Shown one piece after another: positions 1 to 6,897 of a DNA stretch of 9,862 nucleotides. How positions within the stretch are numbered: the stretch's first letter is position 1; each line of letters begins with the position of its first letter. Source of the stretch: Clostridium sp. UBA4108 (GTDB lineage: Bacteria > Bacillota > Clostridia > Clostridiales > Clostridiaceae). The stretch is from contig DFXM01000043.1 of NCBI GenBank assembly GCA_002381695.1, forward strand, positions 41,240 to 51,101, given 5' to 3'. The translations under genes and the position numbers were made by a program. The notes under the pieces were generated by a model. That model made no database searches, had not been told where the DNA came from, and was given only the letters and a program-made list of their open reading frames with translations.

Positions 1-48
1 TCATTATCAACACTATATTAAATATGACCTACATTATAGAATCCCTGT

Positions 49-105
49 AAATATTAAATCATATAACCTAGATTTAATGAATAATATATTATAGTATTAA
101 TTTTT
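49..105 (+). promoter_or_regulatory. Conserved leader of protease copy 1 (probable promoter/5' UTR)
   Basis: This AT-rich block recurs almost unchanged before copies 2 and 3 (1981-2037 and 3914-3970). It runs from AAATATTAAATCATATA to the base before the AGGTGG Shine-Dalgarno site. In all three, CATATA(A/G)C weakly resembles a mother-cell sigma-E -10 element (CATACANT). No convincing matching -35 is conserved upstream of copy 1, so the sigma factor is not assigned. A vegetative -10-like TATATT lies nearer the gene. Conservation before each copy suggests each gene has its own promoter. Confidence 0.4.
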
Positions 106-116
106 AGGTGGTTAAT

Positions 117-1862
117 TTGGCAGTTTGTAATAATCTCTTTTACGATCCAGCTTATTTTAATTTTTTTGTGAATTATTCAGGAAATTTTTTAGCAGAAATC
201 GAAGCCATAGATTATGCTTGCGGTTATATTATAAATGATGCATTTGCAATAGTAGCTGTAAAAGCTGATATGTTAGCGGAGTTTCTTCAAGCAGTTCCTA
301 GTGTTAAATACGTTGATAAAGTTGATCCATTTACTCTTCAAGAAAATCTTACTGCTGGCCCATCTATTCCTCAAGATGCAGCAGTTACACCTCTTGAAGC
401 TGCTCAAATTAGAAAAGTTCAAAACAATCCAGCCATAAATGTTACTGGAAAAGGTGTAGTTATTGGTGTTATAGATACAGGTATTGATTATTTAAATGAT
501 GCCTTTTTATACCCTGATGGAACCACAAGAATACAAAGCATATGGGATCAATCAATTCAGGAGACCACTTCTGTTGGAGTTCCCTTTGGTGCTATTTATA
601 ATAGAGATCAAATAAATGCTGCTATTAATTTAAGAAATAGTGGTGGAGACCCTTATACTATAGTACCTAGCAGAGATGAACTTGGTCATGGAACTAGAAT
701 GACCGGAATTATGGCTGCTAGCGGGAATGATGGAAAGTTCAAAGGAGCTGCCCCTGAATGTGAGTTTGTCATTGTAAAGCTTAAGAGGTATGCCTATTAT
801 GAAGCTTTTTTTATTGAAGCAGCTAATACTAATATACCATTATACGCAGTTTCAGATATAGCTGTTGCCCTAGACTATCTATATAAAACATTCCTAGTAA
901 GTACATTTCCTATGATTATATTTATTGGATTAGGTTCTAATTTTGGATCTCATACTGGGTTATCTCTCATATCAAAATTTATAAACATATTAGCTGTAAG
1001 TAATAACTTCATTATTGTGTGTGGTACAGGAAATGAAGGAAATAGTCGTACACACTCAACAGGAGCTATGACAGGTGTTGGACGTCAGGGACGTGGTATT
1101 ACGGAATTAAAGATAGCTAATCTTAAGAACCTAGTATTTCAAATTTGGCCTAAATATCCTAATAAAGCTCTGTTAGGTATATCAAGCCCATCTGGAGAAA
1201 GTTTAGATATAATAAATCCAACAGCAACAAATCAAGTTACCGTTAACTTTAGCTATGAAAATACACGGGTACTAATAAGATATTTCTATCCTTTTGATTT
1301 GGGGGGTGGACAATTAATTCAGATAGAGATGTATAATCTTCAAGAAGGAATTTGGACATTTTATCTTACTGGTGAATATATTACTGATGGCCGTTATGAT
1401 GCCTGGCTACCTCAACGAAATATTATAGGTGAAGGAACAGAATTTGGAAGTATAAACCAGCTTAATACATTAACTATTCCAAGCACTGGACAATCTTTGA
1501 TTTCAGTTGGCTTTTATAATCAGACTAATGATACTGCTGTTGCTGACTCTGGAAGAGGGTATACTATTGACGGACAGATTGCTCCGCTAATTGTTGCTGG
1601 TGGAATAAATCAGCCAACTGTTGATGTTGGAGGAGGAACTACTATTGTTAGTGGAAGTAGTGTTGCTACAGCTGTTGTTGCTGGAGGGTGTGCATTATTT
1701 TTAGAATGGGCGGTTACAGGATATCTAGGTTCCATAAATGTACAAGGTCTAAAAGGAATATTAGCTCAAACTGCAATCAGGCAAAAAGGAAGTATTTATC
1801 CTGTTCCAACCTATGGATACGGAAGATTTGACTTAGAAAATACTTTTAAAGCAGTACGTTGA
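117..1862 (+). CDS. Csp-like subtilisin family (S8) serine protease, copy 1
   Basis: Probable intracellular or spore-associated serine endopeptidase of the subtilisin family. Counting from TTG at 117 it has 581 residues. Catalytic residues are visible: Asp120 in VIDTGID, His191 in GHGT, oxyanion Asn306 in GTGNEG and Ser515 in SGSSVA. Residues ~1-90 look like a subtilase prodomain (YSG..AEIE, AFAIVAVKA, PSVKYVDK). Residues ~325-475 form an extra beta-rich insert between the Asn and Ser motifs, as in the jelly-roll domain of clostridial Csp germination proteases. There is no signal peptide or membrane segment. An in-frame GTG at 108 would add three residues but lies inside the AGGTGG Shine-Dalgarno site (106-111), so TTG with a 5-nt spacer is preferred. 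Family membership is firm. A role in activating a cortex hydrolase such as SleC is known for true Csp proteins but only inferred here, as no sleC is in the window. Confidence 0.9.
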   Translation: MAVCNNLFYDPAYFNFFVNYSGNFLAEIEAIDYACGYIINDAFAIVAVKADMLAEFLQAVPSVKYVDKVDPFTLQENLTAGPSIPQDAAVTPLEAAQIRKVQNNPAINVTGKGVVIGVIDTGIDYLNDAFLYPDGTTRIQSIWDQSIQETTSVGVPFGAIYNRDQINAAINLRNSGGDPYTIVPSRDELGHGTRMTGIMAASGNDGKFKGAAPECEFVIVKLKRYAYYEAFFIEAANTNIPLYAVSDIAVALDYLYKTFLVSTFPMIIFIGLGSNFGSHTGLSLISKFINILAVSNNFIIVCGTGNEGNSRTHSTGAMTGVGRQGRGITELKIANLKNLVFQIWPKYPNKALLGISSPSGESLDIINPTATNQVTVNFSYENTRVLIRYFYPFDLGGGQLIQIEMYNLQEGIWTFYLTGEYITDGRYDAWLPQRNIIGEGTEFGSINQLNTLTIPSTGQSLISVGFYNQTNDTAVADSGRGYTIDGQIAPLIVAGGINQPTVDVGGGTTIVSGSSVATAVVAGGCALFLEWAVTGYLGSINVQGLKGILAQTAIRQKGSIYPVPTYGYGRFDLENTFKAVR

Positions 1863-2039
1863 TTATCTTGCTTTATTTTTTATCTTAAAAATTTAAGGTT
1901 CTTATTAATAACCGAGCTAGTATCTACTTTCAATATCATAGATATGTTAATGCCAATAAATAAAATAAGATTATTATTAAAAATATTAAATCATATAGCC
2001 TATATTTAAGGAATAGTATATTATAGTATTAATTTTTAG
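1863..2039 (+). repeat. Spacer between protease copies 1 and 2
   Basis: Noncoding, AT-rich, 177 bp. It matches the next spacer (3795-3972) at all but about seven positions plus a 1-nt indel. It holds the conserved leader of copy 2 (1981-2037). A weak CTTAAA-aa-TTTAAG palindrome follows the stop codon, but there is no stem strong enough to call a terminator, so read-through between copies is possible. Confidence 0.85.
1981..2037 (+). promoter_or_regulatory. Conserved leader of protease copy 2
   Basis: Second occurrence of the leader, differing from copy 1 at only a few bases (CATATAGCC for CATATAACC, ATATTTAAGG for AGATTTAATG). It is followed by the same AGGTGG Shine-Dalgarno site at 2038-2043. 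A promoter is inferred from its repetition before each gene. The sigma factor class is not resolved. Confidence 0.4.
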
Positions 2040-2048
2040 GTGGTTAAT

Positions 2049-3794
2049 TTGGCAGTTTGTAATAATCTCTTTTACGATCCAACTTATCTTAACTTTTTTG
2101 TAAATTATTCAGGAGATCTTGTAGCAGAAGTTGAAGCAATAAATTATGCTTGTAGTTATATCATAAATAATGCATTTGCAATAGTAGCTGTAAAAGCTGA
2201 TATGTTAGCGGAATTTCTTCAAGCAGTTCCTAGTGCTAAATACATTGATAAAATTGATCCGTTTACTCTTCAAGAAAATCTTACTGCTAACCTATCTATG
2301 TATCAAGATCCAGCAGTTACACCTCTTGAAGCTGCTCAAATAAGAAAAGTTCAAAACAACCCAGCTATACATGTTACTGGAAAAGGTGTAGTTATTGGTG
2401 TTATAGATACAGGTATCGATTATCTAAATAATGCCTTTTTATACCCTGATGGAACCACAAGAATACAAAGCATATGGGATCAATCTATTCAACAGACTAC
2501 TTCTGAAGGAGTACCTTTTGGGGTTGTTTATACTAGAGAACAAATAAATGCTGCCATTAATTTAAAAAATAGTGGTGGAGATCCCTATACCATAGTACCT
2601 AGTAGAGATGAACTTGGCCATGGAACTAGAATGACTGGAATTATGGCTGCTAGCGGGAATGATGGTAACTTCAAAGGGGCTGCACCTGAATGTGAATTAG
2701 TTGTTGTAAAACTTAAGAGGTACGCCTACTATGAAGCTTTTTTCGTAGAGGCAGCTAGTACTAATGTACCATTATATGCAACTTCAGATATAGCTGTTGC
2801 CCTAGACTATCTATATAAAATATTTCTAGCAAGTAATCTTCCTATGATCATATTTCTTGGATTAGGTTCTAATTTTGGGTCTCATTCGGGGACATCTCTG
2901 ATAACAATATTTATAAATTTATTATCTGTAAGTGATAACTTCATTATCGTGTGCGGCACAGGAAATGAAGGAAATAGTCGCACACACACAACAGGATTTA
3001 TATCAAGTGTTGGACGCCAGGGCCGAGGTATTATAGAATTAGAGATAGCTAATCTTAGAAACCTTATATTTCAAATTTGGCTTAAATATCCTAATAAAGC
3101 CCTTTTAGGCATATCAACTCCATCTGGGGAAAGCTTAGATATAATAAATCCAACAGAGAGTAATCAAGTTACTATTAATTTTAGTTATGAAAATACACAG
3201 GTATTGGTAAGATATTTTTATCCCTTTGATTTGGGCGGTGGAGAATTGATTCAGATACAGATGTATAATCTTCAAAAAGGAATTTGGACATTTTATCTTA
3301 CTGGTGAATATATTACTGATGGTCGTTATGATTCATGGCTACCTCAACGAATAATTATAGGTGAAGGCACACAATTTGGAAGTGTAAACCAGCTTAATAC
3401 ATTAACTGTTCCAAGCACTGGACAATCTTTGATTTCAGTTGGCTATTATAATCAGACTAATGATACTGCTGTTGCTGATTCTGGAAGAGGATTTACTACT
3501 GACGGACACATTGCTCCACTAATTGTTGCTGGTGGAATAGAGCAGCCAACTGTTGATGTTGGAGGAGGAATGACTATTATTAGTGGAAGTAGTGTTGCTA
3601 CAGCTGTAGTTGCTGGAGGGTGTGCATTGTTTTTAGAATGGGCACTTACAGGCTATAAAGGTAGCTTAAATGTACAGAGTCTAAAAGGAATATTAGCTCA
3701 AACTGCAGTTAGAGAAAAGGGAGCTGTATACCCACTTCCTACTTATGGATACGGAAGATTTGACTTAGAAAATACTTTTAAAGCAGTACGTTGA
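2049..3794 (+). CDS. Csp-like subtilisin family (S8) serine protease, copy 2
   Basis: 581 residues from TTG at 2049, the same length as its neighbours with no gaps. The triad is intact (Asp120, His191, Ser515; oxyanion Asn306), so it is predicted to be active, unlike the degenerate CspA and CspC of C. difficile. By hand count about 85 residues differ from copy 1. Clusters of change lie at ~80-89 (NLSMYQDP against GPSIPQDA), ~205-260 and ~280-322. It is the most divergent copy at several sites where 1 and 3 agree (SLITIFINLL against SLISKFINIL; TGFISSVG). There is no export signal. The TTG start follows AGGTGG (2038-2043) by 5 nt; the GTG at 2040 is inside that site. Different substrate or prodomain specificity from the other copies is possible but not shown. 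Confidence 0.9.
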   Translation: MAVCNNLFYDPTYLNFFVNYSGDLVAEVEAINYACSYIINNAFAIVAVKADMLAEFLQAVPSAKYIDKIDPFTLQENLTANLSMYQDPAVTPLEAAQIRKVQNNPAIHVTGKGVVIGVIDTGIDYLNNAFLYPDGTTRIQSIWDQSIQQTTSEGVPFGVVYTREQINAAINLKNSGGDPYTIVPSRDELGHGTRMTGIMAASGNDGNFKGAAPECELVVVKLKRYAYYEAFFVEAASTNVPLYATSDIAVALDYLYKIFLASNLPMIIFLGLGSNFGSHSGTSLITIFINLLSVSDNFIIVCGTGNEGNSRTHTTGFISSVGRQGRGIIELEIANLRNLIFQIWLKYPNKALLGISTPSGESLDIINPTESNQVTINFSYENTQVLVRYFYPFDLGGGELIQIQMYNLQKGIWTFYLTGEYITDGRYDSWLPQRIIIGEGTQFGSVNQLNTLTVPSTGQSLISVGYYNQTNDTAVADSGRGFTTDGHIAPLIVAGGIEQPTVDVGGGMTIISGSSVATAVVAGGCALFLEWALTGYKGSLNVQSLKGILAQTAVREKGAVYPLPTYGYGRFDLENTFKAVR

Positions 3795-3972
3795 TTATCT
3801 TGCTTTATTTTTCTATCTTAAAAATTTAAGATCCTTATTAATAACCGAGCTAGTATCTACTTTCAATATTATAGATATGTTAATGACAATAAATAAAATA
3901 AGATCATTATTAAAAATATTAAATCATATAACCTATATTTAAGGAATAGTATATTATAGTATTAATTTTTAG
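3795..3972 (+). repeat. Spacer between protease copies 2 and 3
   Basis: 178 bp, noncoding, about 96% identical to 1863-2039 by hand alignment. It includes the leader of copy 3 at 3914-3970. No open frame or strong terminator is seen. It is better conserved than the flanking coding DNA. Confidence 0.85.
3914..3970 (+). promoter_or_regulatory. Conserved leader of protease copy 3
   Basis: Third occurrence of the leader, almost identical to 1981-2037 and followed by AGGTGG at 3971-3976. Promoter function is inferred from its strict repetition; no sigma consensus fits cleanly. Confidence 0.4.
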
Positions 3973-3981
3973 GTGGTTAAT

Positions 3982-5727
3982 TTGGCAGTTTGTAATAATC
4001 TCTTTTATGATCCAGCTTACTTTAATTTTTTTGTGAATTATTCAGGAAACCTTTTAGCAGAAATCGAATCCCTAGATTATGCTTGTGGCTATATTATAGA
4101 TGATTCATTTGCAATAGTGGCTGTAAAAGCTGATATGTTAGCAGCATTTCTTCAAGCAGTTCCTAGTCTTAAATATGTTGATAAAGTTAATCCATTTACT
4201 CTTCAAGAAAATCTTACTAATGATCTATCTATATCTCAAGATGCAGCAGTTACACCTCTTGAAGCTGCTCAAATCAGAAAAGTTCAAAACAATCCAGCTA
4301 TACATGTTACTGGAAAAGGTGTAGTTATTGGTGTTATAGATACAGGTATAGATTATCTGAATAATGCCTTTTTATTCCCTGATGGAACCACAAGAATACA
4401 AAGCATATGGGATCAATCTATTCAACAGACTACTTCTGAAGGAGTACCTTTTGGTGTTGTTTATACTAGAGAACAAATAAATGCTGCTATTAATCTAAGA
4501 AATAGTGGTGGAGACCCCTATACCATAGTACCTAGTAGAGATGAACTTGGTCATGGAACTAGAATGACAGGAATTATGGCTGCTAGTGGGAATGCTGAGA
4601 ACTTCAAAGGGGCTGCACCTGAATGCGAATTAATTGTCATAAAACTTAAGCAGTATGCCTACTATAAAGCTTTTTTCTTAGAGGCAGCTAATACTAATGT
4701 CCCATTATATTCAGGTGCAGATATAGCTGTTGCCCTAGACTATCTATATAAAATATTTCTAGCAAGTAATTTTCCTATGATTATATTTCTTGGAGTAGGT
4801 TCTAATTTTGGATCTCATTCGGGGGGATCTCTGATATCAAAATTTATAAATATATTATCTGTAAGTGATGACTTCATTATCGTGTGTGGCACAGGAAATG
4901 AAGGAAATAGCCGCACACACACAACAGGAGCTATAACAAGTATTGGACGCCAGGGGCGAGGTATTATGGAATTAGAGATAGCTAATCTTAAAAATCTTGT
5001 ATTTCAAATTTGGCTTAAATATCCTAATAAAGCCCTGTTAGGTATATCAACTCCATCTGGGGAAAGCTTAGATATCATAAATCCAACAGAAAGTAATCAA
5101 GTTACTATTAATTTTAGTTATGAAAATACACGGGTATTAATAAGATATTTTTATCCCTTTGATTTGGGCGGTGGAGAATTAATCCAGATAGAGATGTATA
5201 ATCTTCAAGAAGGAATTTGGACATTTTATCTTACTGGTGAATATATTACTGATGGTCGTTATGATTCATGGTTACCTCAACGAAATATTATAGGTGAAGG
5301 AACACAATTTGGAAGTGTAAACCAGCTTAATACATTAACTACTCCAAGCACTGGACAATCTTTGATTTCAGTTGGCTATTATAATCAGACTAATGATACT
5401 GCTGTTGCTGACTCTGGAAGAGGATATACTATTGACGGACACATTGCTCCACTAATTGTTGCTGGTGGAATAGAGCAGCCAACTGTTGATGTTGGAGGAG
5501 GAATTGCTATTGTTAGTGGAAGTAGTGTTGCTACAGCTGTAGTTGCTGGAGGGTGTGCATTGTTTTTAGAATGGTCAATTACAGGCTATAAAGGTAGCTT
5601 AAATGTACAGAGTCTAAAAGGAATATTAGCTCAAACTGCAGTTAGAGAAAAGGGAAATATTTATCCTCTTCCAACCTATGGTTACGGAAGATTTGACTTA
5701 GAAAATACTTTTAAAGCAGTACGTTGA
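3982..5727 (+). CDS. Csp-like subtilisin family (S8) serine protease, copy 3
   Basis: 581 residues from TTG at 3982, with Asp120, His191, Asn306 and Ser515 in the same contexts as the other copies. It is nearer to copy 2 over most of the protein (QQTTSEGVPFGVVYTRE, TESNQVTI, GHIAPL, YKGSLNVQSLKG) but agrees with copy 1 in the N-terminal ~50 residues and some internal patches. This can be read as ancestral states or as gene conversion. Unique changes include NAEN for NDGK/NDGN near 204, SGAD near 245 and K for E near 229. It is the last unit: after TGA the sequence no longer resembles the spacers, and convergent genes follow. It has the same prodomain and jelly-roll-like insert and no signal peptide. 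Confidence 0.9.
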   Translation: MAVCNNLFYDPAYFNFFVNYSGNLLAEIESLDYACGYIIDDSFAIVAVKADMLAAFLQAVPSLKYVDKVNPFTLQENLTNDLSISQDAAVTPLEAAQIRKVQNNPAIHVTGKGVVIGVIDTGIDYLNNAFLFPDGTTRIQSIWDQSIQQTTSEGVPFGVVYTREQINAAINLRNSGGDPYTIVPSRDELGHGTRMTGIMAASGNAENFKGAAPECELIVIKLKQYAYYKAFFLEAANTNVPLYSGADIAVALDYLYKIFLASNFPMIIFLGVGSNFGSHSGGSLISKFINILSVSDDFIIVCGTGNEGNSRTHTTGAITSIGRQGRGIMELEIANLKNLVFQIWLKYPNKALLGISTPSGESLDIINPTESNQVTINFSYENTRVLIRYFYPFDLGGGELIQIEMYNLQEGIWTFYLTGEYITDGRYDSWLPQRNIIGEGTQFGSVNQLNTLTTPSTGQSLISVGYYNQTNDTAVADSGRGYTIDGHIAPLIVAGGIEQPTVDVGGGIAIVSGSSVATAVVAGGCALFLEWSITGYKGSLNVQSLKGILAQTAVREKGNIYPLPTYGYGRFDLENTFKAVR

Positions 5728-5731
5728 GGGC

Positions 5732-5803
5732 ATAGTGAGATAATTTTGTCGATACTTTTAGAAAAATTGTAGATTAATTTATTACTTAGAGTTTTCTCAC
5801 TAT
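5732..5803. other. Long-loop inverted repeat after protease copy 3
   Basis: ATAGTGAGA at 5732-5740 is complementary to TCTCACTAT at 5795-5803, a 9-bp perfect stem with a few more weak pairs inside and a ~54-nt loop. It begins 4 bp after the stop codon of copy 3, exactly where similarity to the other units ends. It could aid 3' end formation. The loop is too long for a standard terminator. Confidence 0.4.
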
Positions 5804-5825
5804 ATAGATAAATCAGTTGAAACTT

Positions 5826-5858
5826 AAGCCATGAGCTAATCTAAATAACCCATGGCTT
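5826..5858. terminator. Hairpin between convergent genes, probable bidirectional terminator
   Basis: AAGCCATG (5826-5833) pairs with CATGGCTT (5851-5858). On the minus strand the stem extends to about 13 bp with G-U pairs. It is followed on the plus strand by the T-rich run TTTAATTCTATTTC. The minus-strand side has only a weak T-tract (AAGTTTC). It lies just past the amidase stop (5864) and 3' of the protease array, so it could end both transcripts. Confidence 0.5.
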
Positions 5859-5863
5859 TAATT

Positions 5864-6685
5864 CTATTTCCTATTCTCTATTATATATTCCATAACTTTT
5901 CTACAAGTATCATAGGAATCTAATCCTATGATTTCTATATCACATTTAACCTCTTTGCACGCTCCTCCACCTACTCCAATAACTCTTCTAGCGGTTCCTA
6001 GGGCATATTGATGTGGCATAAGAATTCCCCATCCAAAAGCTCTATTTAAATACTTAGCAGCCAGCTCATCTGTGGAGTTGCTGACTATAACTACTGTATC
6101 TATAGCATATTCAGGTGTGTTATCTGCACTAAAATTAACCCTACTATCTATACCATTAGCTATTGCCTGTCCTACTTTATCATAACCCAGTTTGGTATAT
6201 AGCTGGCAATCCACCTTACTCTCTAAAAAGAAACACTCCACTATCATAGCATTCATCTTTGTTTCGTTAAGTTCATATAAGGATTTACCCTCAGTGCTCA
6301 TATACTTTATTCCCCTGCTTTTAAAACCTAAAGCTTGCAAGTTTTCTAATACACCCTTAGCTTTTTCCATAGCTAAAGTGGAATTTTTATCATACACCCA
6401 CACTTCACAGCCCATAGGGTGATTTTGCACCTCATCGTAGCATTTGTTTAAATGAATACTAAAGAAAAAGTCTACCTTATTACTATTAGCCTTATCTACG
6501 CCATATTTTAAGTCCTCAAGCTGCTTTAATGGATTATGATAGGGTGTGCAATCAACTACAGCATTCTGTGTTTTTAAATACTTTACACAGGAAGTAAATA
6601 TCTTTTTATCTTCTACCACCTCATCTAATATACCCTTTGCACCCCTGCATTTTTCATTGTGACCTGACCTACATCCTAGTTTCAT
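5864..6685 (-). CDS. N-acetylmuramoyl-L-alanine amidase, phage endolysin type
   Basis: Predicted zinc amidase (Amidase_3 fold) cleaving the MurNAc-L-Ala bond of peptidoglycan; 273 residues. Visible residues are His9 in SGHN, Glu22 in ILDEV and His78 in SIHLN as likely zinc ligands, and Glu150 in IVECFF as likely catalytic acid. The C-terminal ~80 residues (VVIVSNSTDE..., GVGGGACKE, DSYDT) resemble the wall-binding domain of clostridial phage lysins CD27L (VVGGGACEK, NDRFDT) and CTP1L, recalled from memory. No signal peptide, so a holin or cell lysis would be needed for access to the wall. The ATG at 6685 has a purine-rich Shine-Dalgarno region (GGAAGGAGAGAGG, 6690-6702), part of the end of the upstream small gene. 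Likely a prophage-derived or lysis-cassette enzyme; a housekeeping or spore autolysin cannot be excluded. Confidence 0.88.
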   Translation of the reverse strand: MKLGCRSGHNEKCRGAKGILDEVVEDKKIFTSCVKYLKTQNAVVDCTPYHNPLKQLEDLKYGVDKANSNKVDFFFSIHLNKCYDEVQNHPMGCEVWVYDKNSTLAMEKAKGVLENLQALGFKSRGIKYMSTEGKSLYELNETKMNAMIVECFFLESKVDCQLYTKLGYDKVGQAIANGIDSRVNFSADNTPEYAIDTVVIVSNSTDELAAKYLNRAFGWGILMPHQYALGTARRVIGVGGGACKEVKCDIEIIGLDSYDTCRKVMEYIIENRK

Positions 6686-6686
6686 C

Positions 6687-6803
6687 TTACCTCTCTCCTT
6701 CCTTATACTTTAATTTAATAACTACGGTTTGTATACTGTTGATAAGAAGATTTATTCTTTTTTCATGAATATCTATTTGATGTTTTAATAATTCTTCATT
6801 CAT
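6687..6803 (-). CDS. Small 38-residue protein upstream of the amidase, XhlA-like
   Basis: ATG at 6803 has a good Shine-Dalgarno site (GAGGTG, 6809-6814, 5-nt spacer). It encodes MNEELLKHQIDIHEKRINLL... and ends KYKEGER before TAA at 6687-6689. One base then separates it from the amidase ATG, implying translational coupling; the amidase ribosome site lies within its last codons. The N-terminus is amphipathic and heptad-like (LLKHQIDIHEKRINLL). It recalls the start of phage XhlA-type small proteins that accompany lysins. Those are usually ~80 residues with a C-terminal membrane helix, which is absent here. It may be a truncated relative or a short partner/leader. The coding call rests on the ribosome site and spacing; function is unknown. 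Confidence 0.6.
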   Translation of the reverse strand: MNEELLKHQIDIHEKRINLLINSIQTVVIKLKYKEGER

Positions 6804-6830
6804 CGCTTCACCTCACTAAAAATGAAAATT

Positions 6831-6852
6831 AAAAAAAGACTATATCTAGTCT
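6831..6852 (-). terminator. Rho-independent terminator of the beta-propeller gene
   Basis: On the minus strand AGACTA-GATA-TAGTCT forms a perfect 6-bp stem (6837-6852), followed by a run of seven T (6831-6837, the last base shared with the stem). It lies ~45 bp after the stop codon at 6898 and only 28 bp before the ATG of the small gene at 6803, so it separates the two transcripts or attenuates the amidase cassette. Confidence 0.75.
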
Positions 6853-6897
6853 CTATTTCGTCTTTGAAATTATTAAATTTTAAATTCTTGATGTTAT

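Larger units (their letters stand above)
49..5727 (+). repeat. Tandem triplication of a ~1.93-kb protease gene unit
   Basis: Three head-to-tail units begin at 49, 1981 and 3914, with periods of 1932 and 1933 bp. Each unit is a conserved AT-rich leader, a Shine-Dalgarno site, a 581-codon subtilase gene and, for units 1 and 2, a ~177-bp spacer. Unit 3 lacks the spacer: similarity ends at its TGA stop (5725-5727), where unrelated sequence begins. First and last codons are near-identical in all copies, while internal coding sequence differs by roughly 10-15%. The triplication is seen directly. Origin by unequal recombination between the near-identical spacers is an inference. Confidence 0.95.

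Noticed and set aside
1863..1920. Rho-independent terminator after protease copy 1 (and the matching site after copy 2)
   Set aside because: Only short AT-only palindromes and a weak GGTT/AACC stem are present, and the latter is not kept in the second spacer.
49..5727. CRISPR array or insertion sequence explaining the repeats
   Set aside because: The repeats are whole genes with a ~1.93-kb period, with no transposase, terminal inverted repeats or short spacer pattern.
6100..6160. Internal translation start for a separate wall-binding domain, as in CD27L and CTP1L
   Set aside because: No in-frame ATG, GTG or TTG with a ribosome site exists at the domain boundary (about residues 178-198). The only nearby GTG is out of frame and soon meets a stop.
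6192..6422. 76-codon open frame on the plus strand
   Set aside because: It is antisense to the amidase, has no ribosome site and no recognisable content, so it is a shadow of the amidase gene.
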